A stretch of 64,000 bases of DNA from Paramecium tetraurelia (Eukaryota; Ciliophora; Oligohymenophorea; Peniculida; Parameciidae), in the NCBI RefSeq assembly GCF_000165425.1, contig NW_001799133.1, positions 248,001 through 312,000 on the forward strand, given 5' to 3'. Under the pieces are notes generated by a model. The model ran no database searches, was not told the DNA's origin, and saw only the letters and a program-made list of their open reading frames with translations. Both the position numbers and the translations under genes were made by a program. Below, in pieces: positions 48,072-58,984 of the stretch; positions within the stretch are counted from its first letter, which is position 1, and every line of letters starts with the position of its first letter.

Positions 48072-48588
48072 ATGATAAATATTGTAAAAACTTTCATCAT
48101 TATTCTAGTTCCCATTAAGTTTATTGTTAACAGCCAAAGGATCAGATGTGGTATATTTAAAAGATTGATAAGTATAGGTAATTGAAGTTAAAGCTGGAGA
48201 TACATATGATGGTAAATTAGAATTATTAGATAAATTTATGAATGTTAAGTTGACAAATGTTAAGCATACTTCAAAAGTAAATAATATTCTTATTATCTTT
48301 ATCAGGATGGGAATTCATTTCATGGAATCAAAGAATTACTCATTAAAGGAAATTCAATTAAGTATTTTAGATTGGTATGAATAGTAATATTGATATTTAA
48401 GAATCCTGATGCTGAGAAAAAAGCTTAAGAGGAGGCTGAGATATGTAATTTTCCAATATAAAGTAGATGAGTAGCAATAATAGTAAAAATAATAAAAGTT
48501 AAATGAATAAAAATAATAAAGAAAATCATAAAATTAAAAACCAAGAGGAAAATCATATCCTTAAAAGCAACCTTAATAAAGAAGATGA
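48072..48588 (+). CDS. LSM4: U6 snRNA-associated Sm-like protein LSM4
   Basis: Part of the Lsm2-8 ring on U6 snRNA and of the Lsm1-7 ring in mRNA decay. After the four-codon first exon and four short introns (25, 27, 30 and 27 nt, plus one of 22 nt before the tail) the protein starts MINIFPLSLLTAKGSDVVIE and continues with Sm1 motif GDTYDGKLELLDKFMNVKL, then KDGNSFHGIKELLIKGNSIKYFRL (Sm2). The tail is Gln/Lys-rich and ends KPRGKSYPQKQPQQRR, the ciliate version of the Arg-Gly tail of LSM4. About 130 residues. Five introns in some 400 coding bases make it the most intron-dense gene seen here. Confidence 0.9.
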
Positions 48589-49029
48589 GTTATTTATTTT
48601 ATAGTAATGCATTAAATATTTTTATACATAACTCCTCAAACTCCCAATTAATATTTCTGAAAATTTTTACGTCTACCTTAATCATAATTTATTAAATTAT
48701 TAATATTTACCTATTTTTATTAATCATCTGATACAAAAACTCTATTTGGGATATATTATAATACAAAAAGTATAAATTATATATATAATAAAGGGTTTAT
48801 TTAGATCAATAAATTCACTGATTTAAAATCAAATCGTTCAATATTGAAAGTTTAATCTATTATATTTAAAATAAAAACATATCTAAGTACTTGATATTCA
48901 ATTTTCTATTTTAAATAGTCTTTAAAGATTATTTCAAAAGGATTATTCCATTTAACAACAAAAAAACAACTAGTCTGTAATTCTCAGAATAATAATAATT
49001 TATCTAGTCAATTACAATATACTGTGAGC
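48589..49029. other. AT-rich intergenic stretch
   Basis: About 440 bases; nothing recognised. From about 48890 a frame is open into the next small gene but has no ATG. Confidence 0.4.
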
Positions 49030-49215
49030 ATGGAAAATGCTTATGTTATTCGCTCAAAAATTCAAATTCACGAAAATCGAGTGACAATTGATACTGAGCC
49101 CAAATCTAAAGTTGTATTTTGCTTACTTAAGATGCGGTGTAAATAATTATTTAAGATGTATGAATTAATTTATAAATGGATTTTAAACTATTTCCTTATT
49201 TTTTTTAATATGTGA
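49030..49215 (+). CDS. Possible small protein, 61 residues
   Basis: From ATG 49030 the frame reads MENAYVIRSKIQIHENRVTI, a well-formed amphipathic start, then a hydrophobic end (WILNYFLIFFNM). It could be a tiny gene or the last exon of a longer one whose frame is open for another 46 codons upstream. No family recognised. Confidence 0.25.
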
Positions 49216-49844
49216 AGCGTCAAATAGGAATAATATTTGATTTTTAAACTGGAATCTTTCTGATATTACAAATACAAATTATCATAATAATTTAATAATA
49301 TTCTAAAAAATGGCTCTAACTGTATCAAAATATTAACAAATAAGTATTTTATTTGAAGTCATTTTTGGCAATTAATCCCTTGTTATTTCTTTTATCCTTA
49401 TGTATATATAGTGAATGTTATCATAATAATACACTAATGTTCCATTTCAAGTCATTTTTATAACTTATTTTGCATCAAAAATTGATTATTACACCTAAAT
49501 TATATTTTATTGAAGTTGAAAATAGTTATTATTTTGACATTTTTCATTTTTATTGAACTATAAACTTTGATTGTACTTGAAAATATTGTTATAAGTTGAT
49601 GCTTTTAAAAGCTTCTTGAATACATTAGCCAACTTTCTGATGGCAAAATTAAATAATGTTCTATGAATGCATAAATCCATACTCACAGGACTGATTTTTA
49701 AAAATGTAGCAGGTTTGTCTTTGCATAAAAAAAGTTATTGAATGAAAAATTTTAGGAGGATTATAGGAAATAATGTGATAAGATAATTTAAGAGGTTGAA
49801 ATTTTATAATTTTTTTTATTTATAATATCTATCATGATTATTAG
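49216..49844. other. AT-rich intergenic stretch
   Basis: About 630 bases between convergent genes. No convincing frame. Confidence 0.45.
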
Positions 49845-51036
49845 TCATTTTTTCAACATCGCTTCACATTTGTCTTTCAATTATTTAACAATCTAACTAT
49901 TTTAATTTAAAATTAAAGCTTTTTCATAACAAATAAGCTTCTTGAAACTACTGAAGAGATTATATCATCCTATATTTTTCTTACATTATTAAACATGACC
50001 CTAAAATGTCTAAATTTATTACAACCTTTTGATTATAATATCCAAAATTCATCTGGTTTCTCATATAAGGCTTTGTCATAGAAAGTAATAGCTTCTTAAT
50101 ATTTTTCCAATTACTTTAAACAGTCGCCTAATTAAATTACTAAATTCTTTACCTTTCTTTGATAATATCTAGAAATTTTAAGGATTATAATTTAACGCCT
50201 AATCAAGCCAATCAATCGATTCTTTATATTATTATAACTTATATAAGGAATTTCCTATTCTTTATGATATTAAAGCTTACCTATTCCATACAAGGATTTA
50301 CTATTAGTCGAATCTAATTTCCAAACTTATTTAAACTGCATAAGAGCATCATTGAATTAGTTTGTAGAAAATAAACATTCACCTAACTAATTTTAGTTGT
50401 TACCTTTCCATAACATTACATCTATATTATTTGGATTGCACCTTAAAGAAGTATTAAAAGAACTTAAGGCTTATTGGTAATCTCCTTTTGTAAATAAAGT
50501 CAAACCTGACTTATAGAAACATATTTACCTTCAATGAAATAGTTTGTTGATTCAGCAGACTATTAGCAAGATGGTTTTTAATAAGTAGTTTCTTTAGATG
50601 CAAGGTTTATTAATTTTTAGTTTAAAGTATCTTCTAGATTTTGGGTTATAACTTCTATTTCTGTCAGATCTTTTTTAACATTGCTTAATTCCACTAGTTA
50701 GCCTAGCATTTAATTTATTTAATTGCTATTTAGAATCTACAATCTTGATTAGGATATTTAAAATTAGGCCCTAATGTTATCTTTTATTGAAAAAAAAAGA
50801 AATGCTATTTTATCTCCTAAATCCCCAAGAGTCTTAATTATATCCTTTTCACATTAAGTTGATATATCTTGAATGAAACTCGGTAAATAAGAAATTAAAT
50901 CTTAATCTTTTTGATGACCACAATGGAAACTTTATTTATAGCATTCATTGCAAGATAAGCGTGACATTTCACAACAGTTCAGATTAATACAATACCTTTC
51001 AACTTGCGAATTGTGATTTAGGATTGGACATTTCAT
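49845..51036 (-). CDS. TPR-repeat protein with N-terminal Cys/His-rich region, frame broken
   Basis: Start at 51036 gives MKCPILNHNSQVERYC, then CNECYKQSFHCGHQ, a Cys/His-rich N-terminus seen in a very large Paramecium family of TPR and WD40 proteins. A coiled-coil linker follows, then TPR units (for example YQEAITFYDKALYEKPDEF and FNDALMQFKQVWKLDSTNS). At least two single-base frame breaks lie in the last two TPR units (near 50050 and 49935), with family-like sequence on both sides (ending QLKDKCEAMLKK). Other exons join by short introns. As paralogues of this family are many, this copy may be decaying; assembly errors are the other reading. Confidence 0.6.
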
Positions 51037-51546
51037 TTTTATAAATATTATCATGAATATTATTAGAAAACAATTTTCAAATAGAAGGAACAAATAAATT
51101 ACCAAAAAGAAAATTTAAGGTTAGGTCTTTAATAGTTTCTTTATTCTTAAGAGTAGGAAAACTAAATATAAATATTAACCTCCTCAACCTTCTAATTGTA
51201 AATTATGTATTTTAGAAATAAAATTACTTATAGATGATTCATATTCTTTATCGAAAGTAATATTGGTTTATTCATTCGTACCTATTAATTAGTTTTAGAG
51301 AGATATTTGAAGTTGATTAGGATTGCACTGTTTTAAGATTGAGATTATTTAAGTTATAATTTAAGAGAAAGATGGTGGCATTGAAAGCAAGAAGTAAATG
51401 ATGTTTCCCTTAAGTTTGGTATATTATTTCTGATACCTTAATATGATTTTGTATATTTGTGTGGGATTTTATGTTTGTGTGTGTGTGGGCTTATCAGAGT
51501 TTCTCTCATTATTGTAAATGAAATTGTTCAAAAAGCATTATTAAAG
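51037..51546. other. Intergenic stretch up to the assembly gap
   Basis: About 510 bases left of the N run. A short TG repeat (tgtgtgtgtg, about 51475-51488) lies here. It does not match the Paramecium telomere repeat. The open frames that run into the N stretch are artefacts. Confidence 0.4.
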
Positions 51547-51696
51547 NNNNNNNNNNNNNNNNNNNNNNNNNNNNNNNNNNNNNNNNNNNNNNNNNNNNNN
51601 NNNNNNNNNNNNNNNNNNNNNNNNNNNNNNNNNNNNNNNNNNNNNNNNNNNNNNNNNNNNNNNNNNNNNNNNNNNNNNNNNNNNNNNNNNNNNNNN
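51547..51696. other. Assembly gap (150 N)
   Basis: A run of 150 undetermined bases. It removes part of the minus-strand gene to its right; true length unknown. Confidence 0.99.
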
Positions 51697-52131
51697 TATG
51701 CTTTACTAATTAGACATAATATCAAACTTACCTCCAATAATTCTATATAATCTCTTTCCATTATCCTTATTTATTTCCTTGCTTTGAGTATTCTCCTCCT
51801 ACATTTGTTAATTATTCATATTTCCACAAGACTTGCCATGGGCCAATCTTTAAGTTATTTTAATCATATTATCCTATCCATTGTAGATTTTTTATTTACT
51901 CCAAATTGGTCAATACTTCTGGCTCCTTAAATCCTGCATAAATTTTATCTCTAATTTGAAATAAATATTATCATACACTCTTAAAATAGCTCCTTCAAAA
52001 CTGTACATAATTTCTTCACCATTTGTGCATGTAATTTCGAATTTAGATTTAAATTATTTAGGCGGATCTTAATCACAATTCCAAAGAATGACTTCATACT
52101 CTTTGAAAAATAATAAATTATCAGATGACAT
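51697..52131 (-). CDS. N-terminal part of a Paramecium G/W-repeat family protein, cut by the gap
   Basis: Start at 52131 (MSSDNLLFFKEYEVILWNC). A 26-nt intron (GTATGATAATATTT...AAATTAG) joins it to a region reading LEQIKNLQWIGQYDQNNLK, then VGGEYSKQGNKQGQWKEI, the unit 'GxYxxxGxKxGxWxE' that recurs in a multi-copy Paramecium protein family of unknown function. A second 26-nt intron (GTAAGTTTGATATTATG...AATTAG) lies just before the assembly gap. The C-terminal repeats are lost in the gap; nothing left of the gap continues them. Confidence 0.55.
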
Positions 52132-52888
52132 AAAATTAATTTAAATATATATTTAGAGTTAATTGCAATCAAGCTTGAAGAATATTAATAATGCTTAAAT
52201 TATCATTCTGATTAAGAATTACAATAAAAGTGTTAAATTAAGATGAGTAAGTTTAACATATTATAAACAGAATGAAAGTAATTGATGAATTTACCCATTT
52301 TCCATTATTATTTTGATTCTTACTGATTAAAATTTATTTTCTCAATAAGTATTTAACAAAAATAAATATTCAATATCTAAGATTTTACTTTAAGTCAAAA
52401 GAGATTAATTAATTTAAAAAAATTTAAATGTCCACATAATTACCTTGTCTTCTTAAACTCTTATTCAATTTAAAAAGATTAGAATTATTTTGATTGGCGA
52501 ATGGATATTTTACCAAAAATTACAATAGATTCTGGCTTATGAACAAACTCTATTTAAATAAATTTTATTTCAATAACAGCACTTGTGAAGGGAAGAATGA
52601 AACTGTCTTTTCAACTCTTTTATGATTTTTACAATATTTTTGGTTTGATTTCCATTAAGAGAGTAAAACAACAAAATTAATGAGTAAAATACCTATTAAA
52701 AATAATTGTATTGAAGGTTTTTAATTTAGATATGGGTTAAAATTTGAATCTGATCTTCTATTTAGTTAATGTTAACAAAATTTATTATTAAATAGCCTGT
52801 ATAAATTTTATTCAAATAATAAAGTTTGTTTAAATAAAGTTAAGCTCCTCAAATATAGAAATAACAAATATTTAAAAGTAGAGGTCAA
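52132..52888. other. AT-rich stretch
   Basis: About 750 bases. The frame of the following gene stays open through its last part, but without a start codon. Otherwise I see nothing. Confidence 0.35.
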
Positions 52889-53749
52889 AAAACAATAAAG
52901 TTAATTCATGAAGGTATATCAGGTAGTTGTTTTCGTGTTATGAGATTAAAAAACGACAAAGAAATTTATCAAATTAAACTTGTATACATTACCAATAATT
53001 TTTAGGTTTAATATCATTTCCAATTTAGACAATCTTTTGGTATAATCAAGACTCCTTAATTTTATGTACAAAAGGTATTCAAATCGCCATCTGTATTATA
53101 TTTTAGGGTTCATAAATAGAATTTAACTTTTAAGAATTAAATCATTTTGTTTTCAATCATATATAAAATATCAAAAATATTTAAATTAATGAACATTTAC
53201 ATTATTATGCTAATTTGGAGCTAATAGTTCTAAAATAGATTTGCTTTTGCTAATTGCATTGAAAATACTCAATTCATTTAACAAGTCGAGGCAAAAATTC
53301 GAGGGAACTATTTGGATGTAGCTTCTGAAAAAAATGGAGCAATCATCTCAACAGCTAGAACTATTAATTTTTACTATCCTGACTCTCTTGCAAGTCCTTT
53401 AAGGGATAGAATCTACTTTTATACTGATTCCGATTATTATGTTGGTCACGTATATTTTGTTTTATATTTGTCTTTAATTATTGAGTTAACTTAACCATAT
53501 GAAATCAATTTAGTGAGGTTTAGAATATGGGATTGGGACAACAGAATAGCTGATTTATAAATTTTTATTATTGGATCTGATAGAATAACTGAGACCCAAA
53601 TTTATAATGGTTTTGCTTAATCTATAAAGGAGGTTAGATTTCCTGATCAACTTGTAACTAAAATAAAATTTTACAATAAAAATGGTACCTCCTTTACTGG
53701 GCATAAACTTCTTTCATTCATTAAGGTCTAAGCATTTTATTAATTGTGA
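52889..53749 (+). CDS. Kinase-like N-lobe piece joined to a discoidin-like (F5/8C) domain
   Basis: The left end reads IKLIHEGISGSCFRVMRLKN, like a kinase glycine loop, and a 24-nt intron candidate follows. The frame then stays open to a stretch starting at ATG 53189 and reading INFYYPDSLASPLRDRIYFY, QPYEINLVRFRIWDWDNR, VRFPDQLVTKIKFYNKNGTS and LSFIKVQAFYQ. That order matches the C-terminal discoidin-like domain of BTBD9 and of a ciliate family with kinase-like N-termini. No kinase C-lobe is seen between, so the gene is shortened or decayed, or the start is really 53189 and the left part is a remnant. Confidence 0.4.
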
Positions 53750-53954
53750 TAAATATTAATATATTCAATTTTAGATTAATCCTATTATTAAATATAAAAA
53801 GTCCTTCTTAGTAAAATTTGGTAATAGTATCCCTGAACACTAAATCTATTGTTTGCCTTTGAAAGAGAGACAGATTCCGAACTTTAAGAATTATCAAAAA
53901 AGAAATAGATATAAAAATTATTTAAAAATATTCTGAATCGCTTGAAAATAGGAA

Positions 53955-54867
53955 ATGAAAAAGCTTGAAACTAAAAAAGTCAATTTAGAAAAGACATTAA
54001 AACTTAAGGATCTTCTATGAATTTAGAATTTTACTTAATCGAAGAAGAAATTTCTAAACTAATTCATTTTTTACATTATAATTTTAAATGCTTGTGATCT
54101 ATTTCAATCAATATATTTTTGCTAAACCTAAATCATAATTACAAAAAGAAGAGTTGCTTTTATTATAAAAGAATTTGCAAAACTATACCATAAGAATTAT
54201 GCAAAAGTGAATAAGTTAAATGATTTCGCCATTTAAGACTTAAAAAGATTTCATGAGATTTCCTCATTTCAATAAGTTACACTTCCTAAAAATTAGTCTA
54301 AATAAAGAATGCCAGTCTGAAATCAAAGTATTGTAAATTAAAGAGAAGGATATAATCATATATATAATAATCGCTAAGATTTAGCAGAGCAAAAAAGCGA
54401 AAAAAATTTTGAATTGAAGATATCAGTAAGCGAGTTATCATTGTATTTATTAACTAATTCTATAAAGGTTAGCTGTATGATTCAACCAATTCAAAAAATC
54501 ACTAAGCTTTATTTTCTGAAAATATTAAAAAGTATCCTAGAATAATTTCAAAGTTAATTTATGGCTAATTATGAGATTTTATATTATATAGTTGAATTTA
54601 AGAAATCAAATTATTGTTGGTCAGAGGTTACTTCTATTAAACTATGATCGGTTTTGCTTTAATTAAATTTTAAAACAGCTTCTTTACTATGATTTAGTTG
54701 AACAACTAAGGGCAAAATTTAAAATGGATTCTTTTAAATAAAGTAATTAGTTTTATTACTTAAAAATACTTAATCTTAACCATATAAAAAGAGAGAGTAT
54801 ATTTAAAAATCTTAGAGAATACAATAAATAATCTTTTGAGAATTTATTTGAATTATAAAAAGAATGA
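53955..54867 (+). CDS. Uncharacterised gene, exon structure unclear
   Basis: Several stretches read as protein: MKKLETKKVNLEKTLK at the start, KEFAKLYHKNYAKVNKLNDF and FAIQDLKRFHEISSFQQV near 54170-54300, and NYDRFCFNQILKQLLYYDL to FENLFELQKE ending at TGA 54865-54867. They lie in different frames and I could not place all introns. No family recognised. Confidence 0.35.
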
Positions 54868-55442
54868 AATTGTCACAATTATTTTCCTTCAAAACATATT
54901 TACTTTTATATTTTATATTTATATAATAATAATTAATAAATATATATGAATAATTAATTCTAGTAATTTAATAAGCTATCTACTAAATAATTCAATAAAA
55001 CATCTGAACAATTTGTAAATTCTAAATCTTCATAAGATTTTTCATCTGCTAGCATATTATACTCCACAACTTTCTACTTCTTCAATATTTACAGAGTTTT
55101 TTAGCTACCTTTTCTTAATTGTAAATATATTTTCGATTATTATTGAGATAAGTTTGATCTATTCATCCATGTTATTGCTTCACATCTCTAGTCCTTATAT
55201 TTTTATTAATTATCATTTGGATTTACTTATGATTCTATTTCACTACAAAGTTCTTATTCTGATTTCAACTTTTTATCATAACAAATGCATTTTAATTTTC
55301 ATTTATTATAACAAGAATCTACATAATAATATTAATTTTATCGTATTTCCTTTTTTCTGCATTGTTCCAATTCTTAAGAGTAATAAAAATATTAGAAATT
55401 TAATATTATTCTTAGATAAAATAATTTAATTTATTATTTATT
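54868..55442. other. AT-rich intergenic stretch
   Basis: About 575 bases. The plus-strand frame at 55154-55429 is Ile/Phe/Leu-rich in the way random AT-rich DNA is, and I do not accept it. Holds the promoter of the ubiquitin-conjugating enzyme gene. Confidence 0.4.
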
Positions 55443-56110
55443 ATGGCCCAACAATTATCGATTTAAAGATTACTTAGAGAATATGACAAATTGTAAAAGT
55501 TGAATAATAATTAATTCATTTGTGAGCCGAATCCCCAAAATATTTTCGAATGGCATTTTGTGATTTATAATTTGACTGATGCCTTTGAAGGAGGATATTA
55601 TCATGGAATTTTATAGATGCCTCCTGATTATCCACTCAAACCTCCTACCTTAAAATTCATTACTCCATCAGGGAGATTTGAAGTTGGAAAACCTGTATGT
55701 TTGTAATGTTATAACTAATTCTAAGATCATTTACTAATTTTCATCCAGAAAGCTGGAGTTCTGCTTAAACAATTGAATCTATGATGATCTCAATTATTTC
55801 ATTCATGTATACCAACGAACATACAACTGGAGGGATTATTAGTAGTGCTTTAGAAAAACAGAGATAGGCTTAAAATTCCAAAAAATTTAATTTACAAAAT
55901 GAACAATTTACTAAGATCTTTAAAAAGCATTTCGATAAGTTAAAATTGAATGAAAATTACTAAAACAATTAATTTAATGATAATCATAATAATGTTGGTA
56001 CTAATATAATTGTGGAAGAAGAAAGTTCAATAACTGTCAAAGAATTTTTTATCGGAGGCACTGTTATCTTATTATTGATTTATTTTTTATTATAAAGTAT
56101 AGTTATATGA
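55443..56110 (+). CDS. ER ubiquitin-conjugating enzyme, UBE2J/Ubc6 type
   Basis: A tail-anchored E2 of ER-associated degradation, about 210 residues. The E2 fold shows FEWHFVIYNLTDAFEGGYYH, MPPDYPLKPPTLKFITPSGRF and, across a 23-nt intron (GTAATGTTATAACTAATTCTAAG), the UBE2J-type active site VCLSFTNFHPESW with the catalytic Cys, and then SMMISIISFMYTNE. A linker rich in Lys and Asn leads to one C-terminal transmembrane helix (FFIGGTVILLLIYFLLQSIVI without residues after it), fitting insertion into the ER. Ends at TGA 56108-56110, 29 bases from the convergent START gene. Confidence 0.92.
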
Positions 56111-56139
56111 TATATAAATCAATTGCTACTCTCAATTAT

Positions 56140-57412
56140 TCATTATTAAATTTGTTACATAATCTTATTGTAATCTTCACATCCTTTTCTAAGTGAATTA
56201 ATCCAACTTATAGGAGCTCTAGAAGCAACATAGTTTACTAAGCTCTATTCATAGAGTAATATAATTTACCTTTGGAATATCCCCTTTAACGTCATTGTTT
56301 GAACAAAAATATAGTCTGCTTCCCCCAGGTATAGTCTCTAAAATGTAGCCAGAAATTAATGTTTCAGCCCTTATATGCCCTTTGAATTTAGGGGCCTTAC
56401 TATGTTCGACGCTAAAATATAAAAGACAGGTTTGTCCTGGTTTTGGAAAATCGTATTTCAAAATTCTTTTTTAGCAAAACTCTCTATTATCCACACAAGG
56501 CGGACTTTTAACATAGTAATAGATTATATCTACAATAGCAGATTCTCTTTCTAACACTTAAAAACTCAATAATATTTTATCCCATTTTTGTCTGTACTTT
56601 TCATTATGTATAGCCTTCAATAAGACATCTATTGAAATTCCTATTAAATCACTATGACCTTTAACAAAAACAGCTGGATTTCCAGGTTTGAAAGTCTTGT
56701 AAATGATCAAGTTTTCTTTTTTTAATATGATTTCCCATCCATCTATAGGTTCTTCAATAAGGTCAACTAATAATTTAAACTTTTCTTCCAATTCAGCTGA
56801 GAGTTAATAGGTTCTATCTGAATTGATTTAAATCTCTTAGGCTTATTATGATACTCTATGGAGTTATGAGTGCTGTTATGAATGTTCCATCTGCAAATGT
56901 AAAATCTATTGCAATTGGCTCTATTAAATCAAGTTTTCTGGAATACATTAAGATCCTCTTTTTTCTTGATTTTCAAAAACAATTTAATCAGATGATTGCA
57001 TATTTTATTATTACTATTGCTATTATTAATTCTATTGGATGATTAACTAAGATTATTGTTGATCATTTTTATCATCATATGATTTTGCCCTTGCTCTCAC
57101 TTGATTTTTCATGATTAATGGCACCTGAGCTTGAAATTCTTCATCTACTTCTTCATTTATGGATACCATATCTCCTTAACTTTTCCTTCTTTATTGGCTT
57201 TTTGTTGGAGAATTTTACTCTCTATTTTATTATTATTATCTATAATTTTGTATTTATAAGAATTTTTCCAAATCTTCAATCTTAACTTTTTAATTGAGTT
57301 TGGCAGCAAACATTTTGATAAATTCAATAGAAAGCTATTGATCAAAATAACTTTGTTAGCATTTGAGTACTATTTTGTTTACTTATAATTTTTTGATTCT
57401 TTAGATCAACAT
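56140..57412 (-). CDS. START-domain lipid-binding protein with Q-rich N-terminus
   Basis: About 415 residues. The C-terminal 210 form a START domain: DGWEIILKKENLIIYKTF, VFVKGHSDLIGISIDVLLKA, QKWDKILLSF, SPPCVDNREFCQKRIL, KFKGHIRAETLISGYILE and, after a 25-nt intron, LVNYVASRAPISWINSLRKG. This is the order in the STARD2/7/10 phosphatidylcholine-transfer group. The N-terminal half is Gln/Asn/Ser-rich with long runs of TAA codons. Start 57412 is the longest choice and makes the gene overlap its upstream neighbour by seven bases; ATG 57313 (MFAAKLNQKVKIEDLEKFL) avoids this. Confidence 0.82.
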
Positions 57413-58279
57413 TTGGATTACTTCATTTTTTTCACATTGTTTTGAATCTTAAAATAATGTTAAAAAAGGAATTAAAACATCTGAAACAGTTTCATTTAAA
57501 ACGTATGAAATCTAAAAAATAAATTATGATTATAAGTATTTACTTCATGATTACTAAATTTCGAATAAATGATTTTTTATTCAATTATCTAAATATATTC
57601 CTTAGTTAATTTATAACTAAGACATAAAGCATATATAGATTATTCTTTAGCCAGCCATTCTCTTATTTTAGCTAATAAATTCAAAGACTCTTTTTGAAAT
57701 TTCTCATCAAAATACTTATAATGCAATAGAGGTTTGATTTCAGTTAAAATTCTTTGAATGCAAAACCTTTGTAAATTGATATTGTTTGTATATTTGATCA
57801 TGATCAATTTCCCCTAAGTTATAAATATAAAATTTACCCATTTATATAAGCATTATACCCTGATAATAAATATATCAAATTCGGTTAAATTTATCCCTTT
57901 TGTAGCTATTTTTTTTGAGATTTTTCTTCCCAAATACCTACCCAAAATAATCCCTATAGCTCCTCCACCTATTGCACCTAAAAAGGTAAATCCAAGTGCC
58001 AAGAATCCAATGACTCCTAAAACTGTCATTCCAAGTATAGTGCTAAATTAGGTTCATAAGTTACCCTAGGTTCTAGTTATTCCCGAGTTGAATATTAGTA
58101 AAGATAGTTTTATGCTCTAGTTTCTATTAATCACTCAGTCCATATATTGGCAAAAAAGTAGCATCACTCAAGATTTAATTAATTAAATCTTTTAGCTCCT
58201 ATGGGTTATGAATGTTTTTTAAATATATGTTTACTAGGGAGGTCAACGATTTTGGATTTTTTAATTTCGTGTTAATCAT
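57406..58279 (-). CDS. Membrane protein with Gly-rich hydrophobic segment
   Basis: From ATG 58279 (MINTKLKNPKSLTSLVNIY). A 22-nt intron (GTAACTTATGAACCTAATTTAG) joins the soluble N-terminus to a hydrophobic segment (LGVIGFLALGFTFLGAIGGG, then AIGIILGRYLG) likely to cross a membrane once or twice, followed by a basic region and a helical C-terminus (LLHYKYFDEKFQKESLNLL). A further intron lies near 57800-57845. The stop at 57408-57406 is seven bases inside the longest form of the downstream gene. No family recognised; Gly-zipper-like membrane helices suggest oligomerisation. Confidence 0.55.
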
Positions 58280-58329
58280 TATAATTTATTATATATAAAT
58301 ATTATTTAAATCTAATATCAGCATACAAT

Positions 58330-58569
58330 ATGAGTGAATAACTGATTGCTAAATTTCAAATTTTATTTTTGTTGGATTAGCCTGAATTAATAAAATATGT
58401 GATGAATCTTTTGTAATTAAGATTAATATAATAAAGCAAGAAATCTAGGTATTAAGACACAAGAAACAATACCTTGAAAAATAGGAATTGCTTGTACAAA
58501 ACAATTGATAAAAAATATACACTATTATTACTAAAAAATAAATATTTATTTAAATAATCATAAATTTTT
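58330..58569 (+). other. In-frame upstream open stretch before SF3B6
   Basis: 80 codons without TGA from ATG 58330, in the same frame as SF3B6. The first 40 codons read like protein (AKFQILFLLDQPELIKYVM), the rest like AT-rich spacer. It could be a separate tiny gene, an N-terminal extension by an alternative start, or chance, since TGA alone is a rare stop. Confidence 0.3.
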
Positions 58570-58984
58570 ATGTCTAGATAAGTTATTAGATTGCCAGCTG
58601 AAGTAAATAGAATACTTTATGTAAGAAATTTACCTTATAAAATTACTTCTGAAGAAATGTATGATATCTTTGGAAAATTTGGAGCTATCAGATAAATTAG
58701 AAAGTAAATCAATTTGAATGATTATTTAGAGGAACTCATGGCGATAAAAAAGGAACAGCTTTTGTTGTTTACGAGGATATTTATGATGTCAAATACGCTT
58801 TTGATAACTTATCTGGTTTTAATGTTGCTGGAAGGTATATTTATTATTTTTATATTAATTCTTTTATAGATATTTGATTGTGTTATATTATTAACCATAA
58901 AAAATGTAGGAGAGATAAGACCTTGAATTTTAGAGAAAGCAAATTGAAAAACTTCGTGAATAATAGAGATAATAATAGCAATGA
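58570..58984 (+). CDS. SF3B6: SF3b p14 subunit (SF3B6)
   Basis: The RNA-recognition-motif protein that contacts the branch-point adenosine in the U2 snRNP. About 118 residues. RNP2 reads [23 protein letters not shown]1 [17 protein letters not shown], then [18 protein letters not shown], nearly the same as the human protein. The tyrosine that cross-links to the branch adenosine in human (Tyr22) is matched by the Tyr in ILYVRN. Introns: 26 nt (GTAAATCAATTTG...TTTAG) after RQIRK, and 35 nt (GTATATTTATT...TTATAG) within VAGRYL. The frame stays open for 80 codons upstream to an ATG at 58330; see findings. Confidence 0.95.

Noticed and set aside
51475-51488. TG repeat near the gap considered as a telomere
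   Set aside because: Paramecium telomeres are C4A2/C3A3-type repeats; this is only a short TG run with sequence continuing on both sides.
55154-55429. 91-residue plus frame upstream of the E2 gene
   Set aside because: Composition is what random AT-rich DNA gives (Ile, Phe, Leu, Tyr runs) and no motif is seen.
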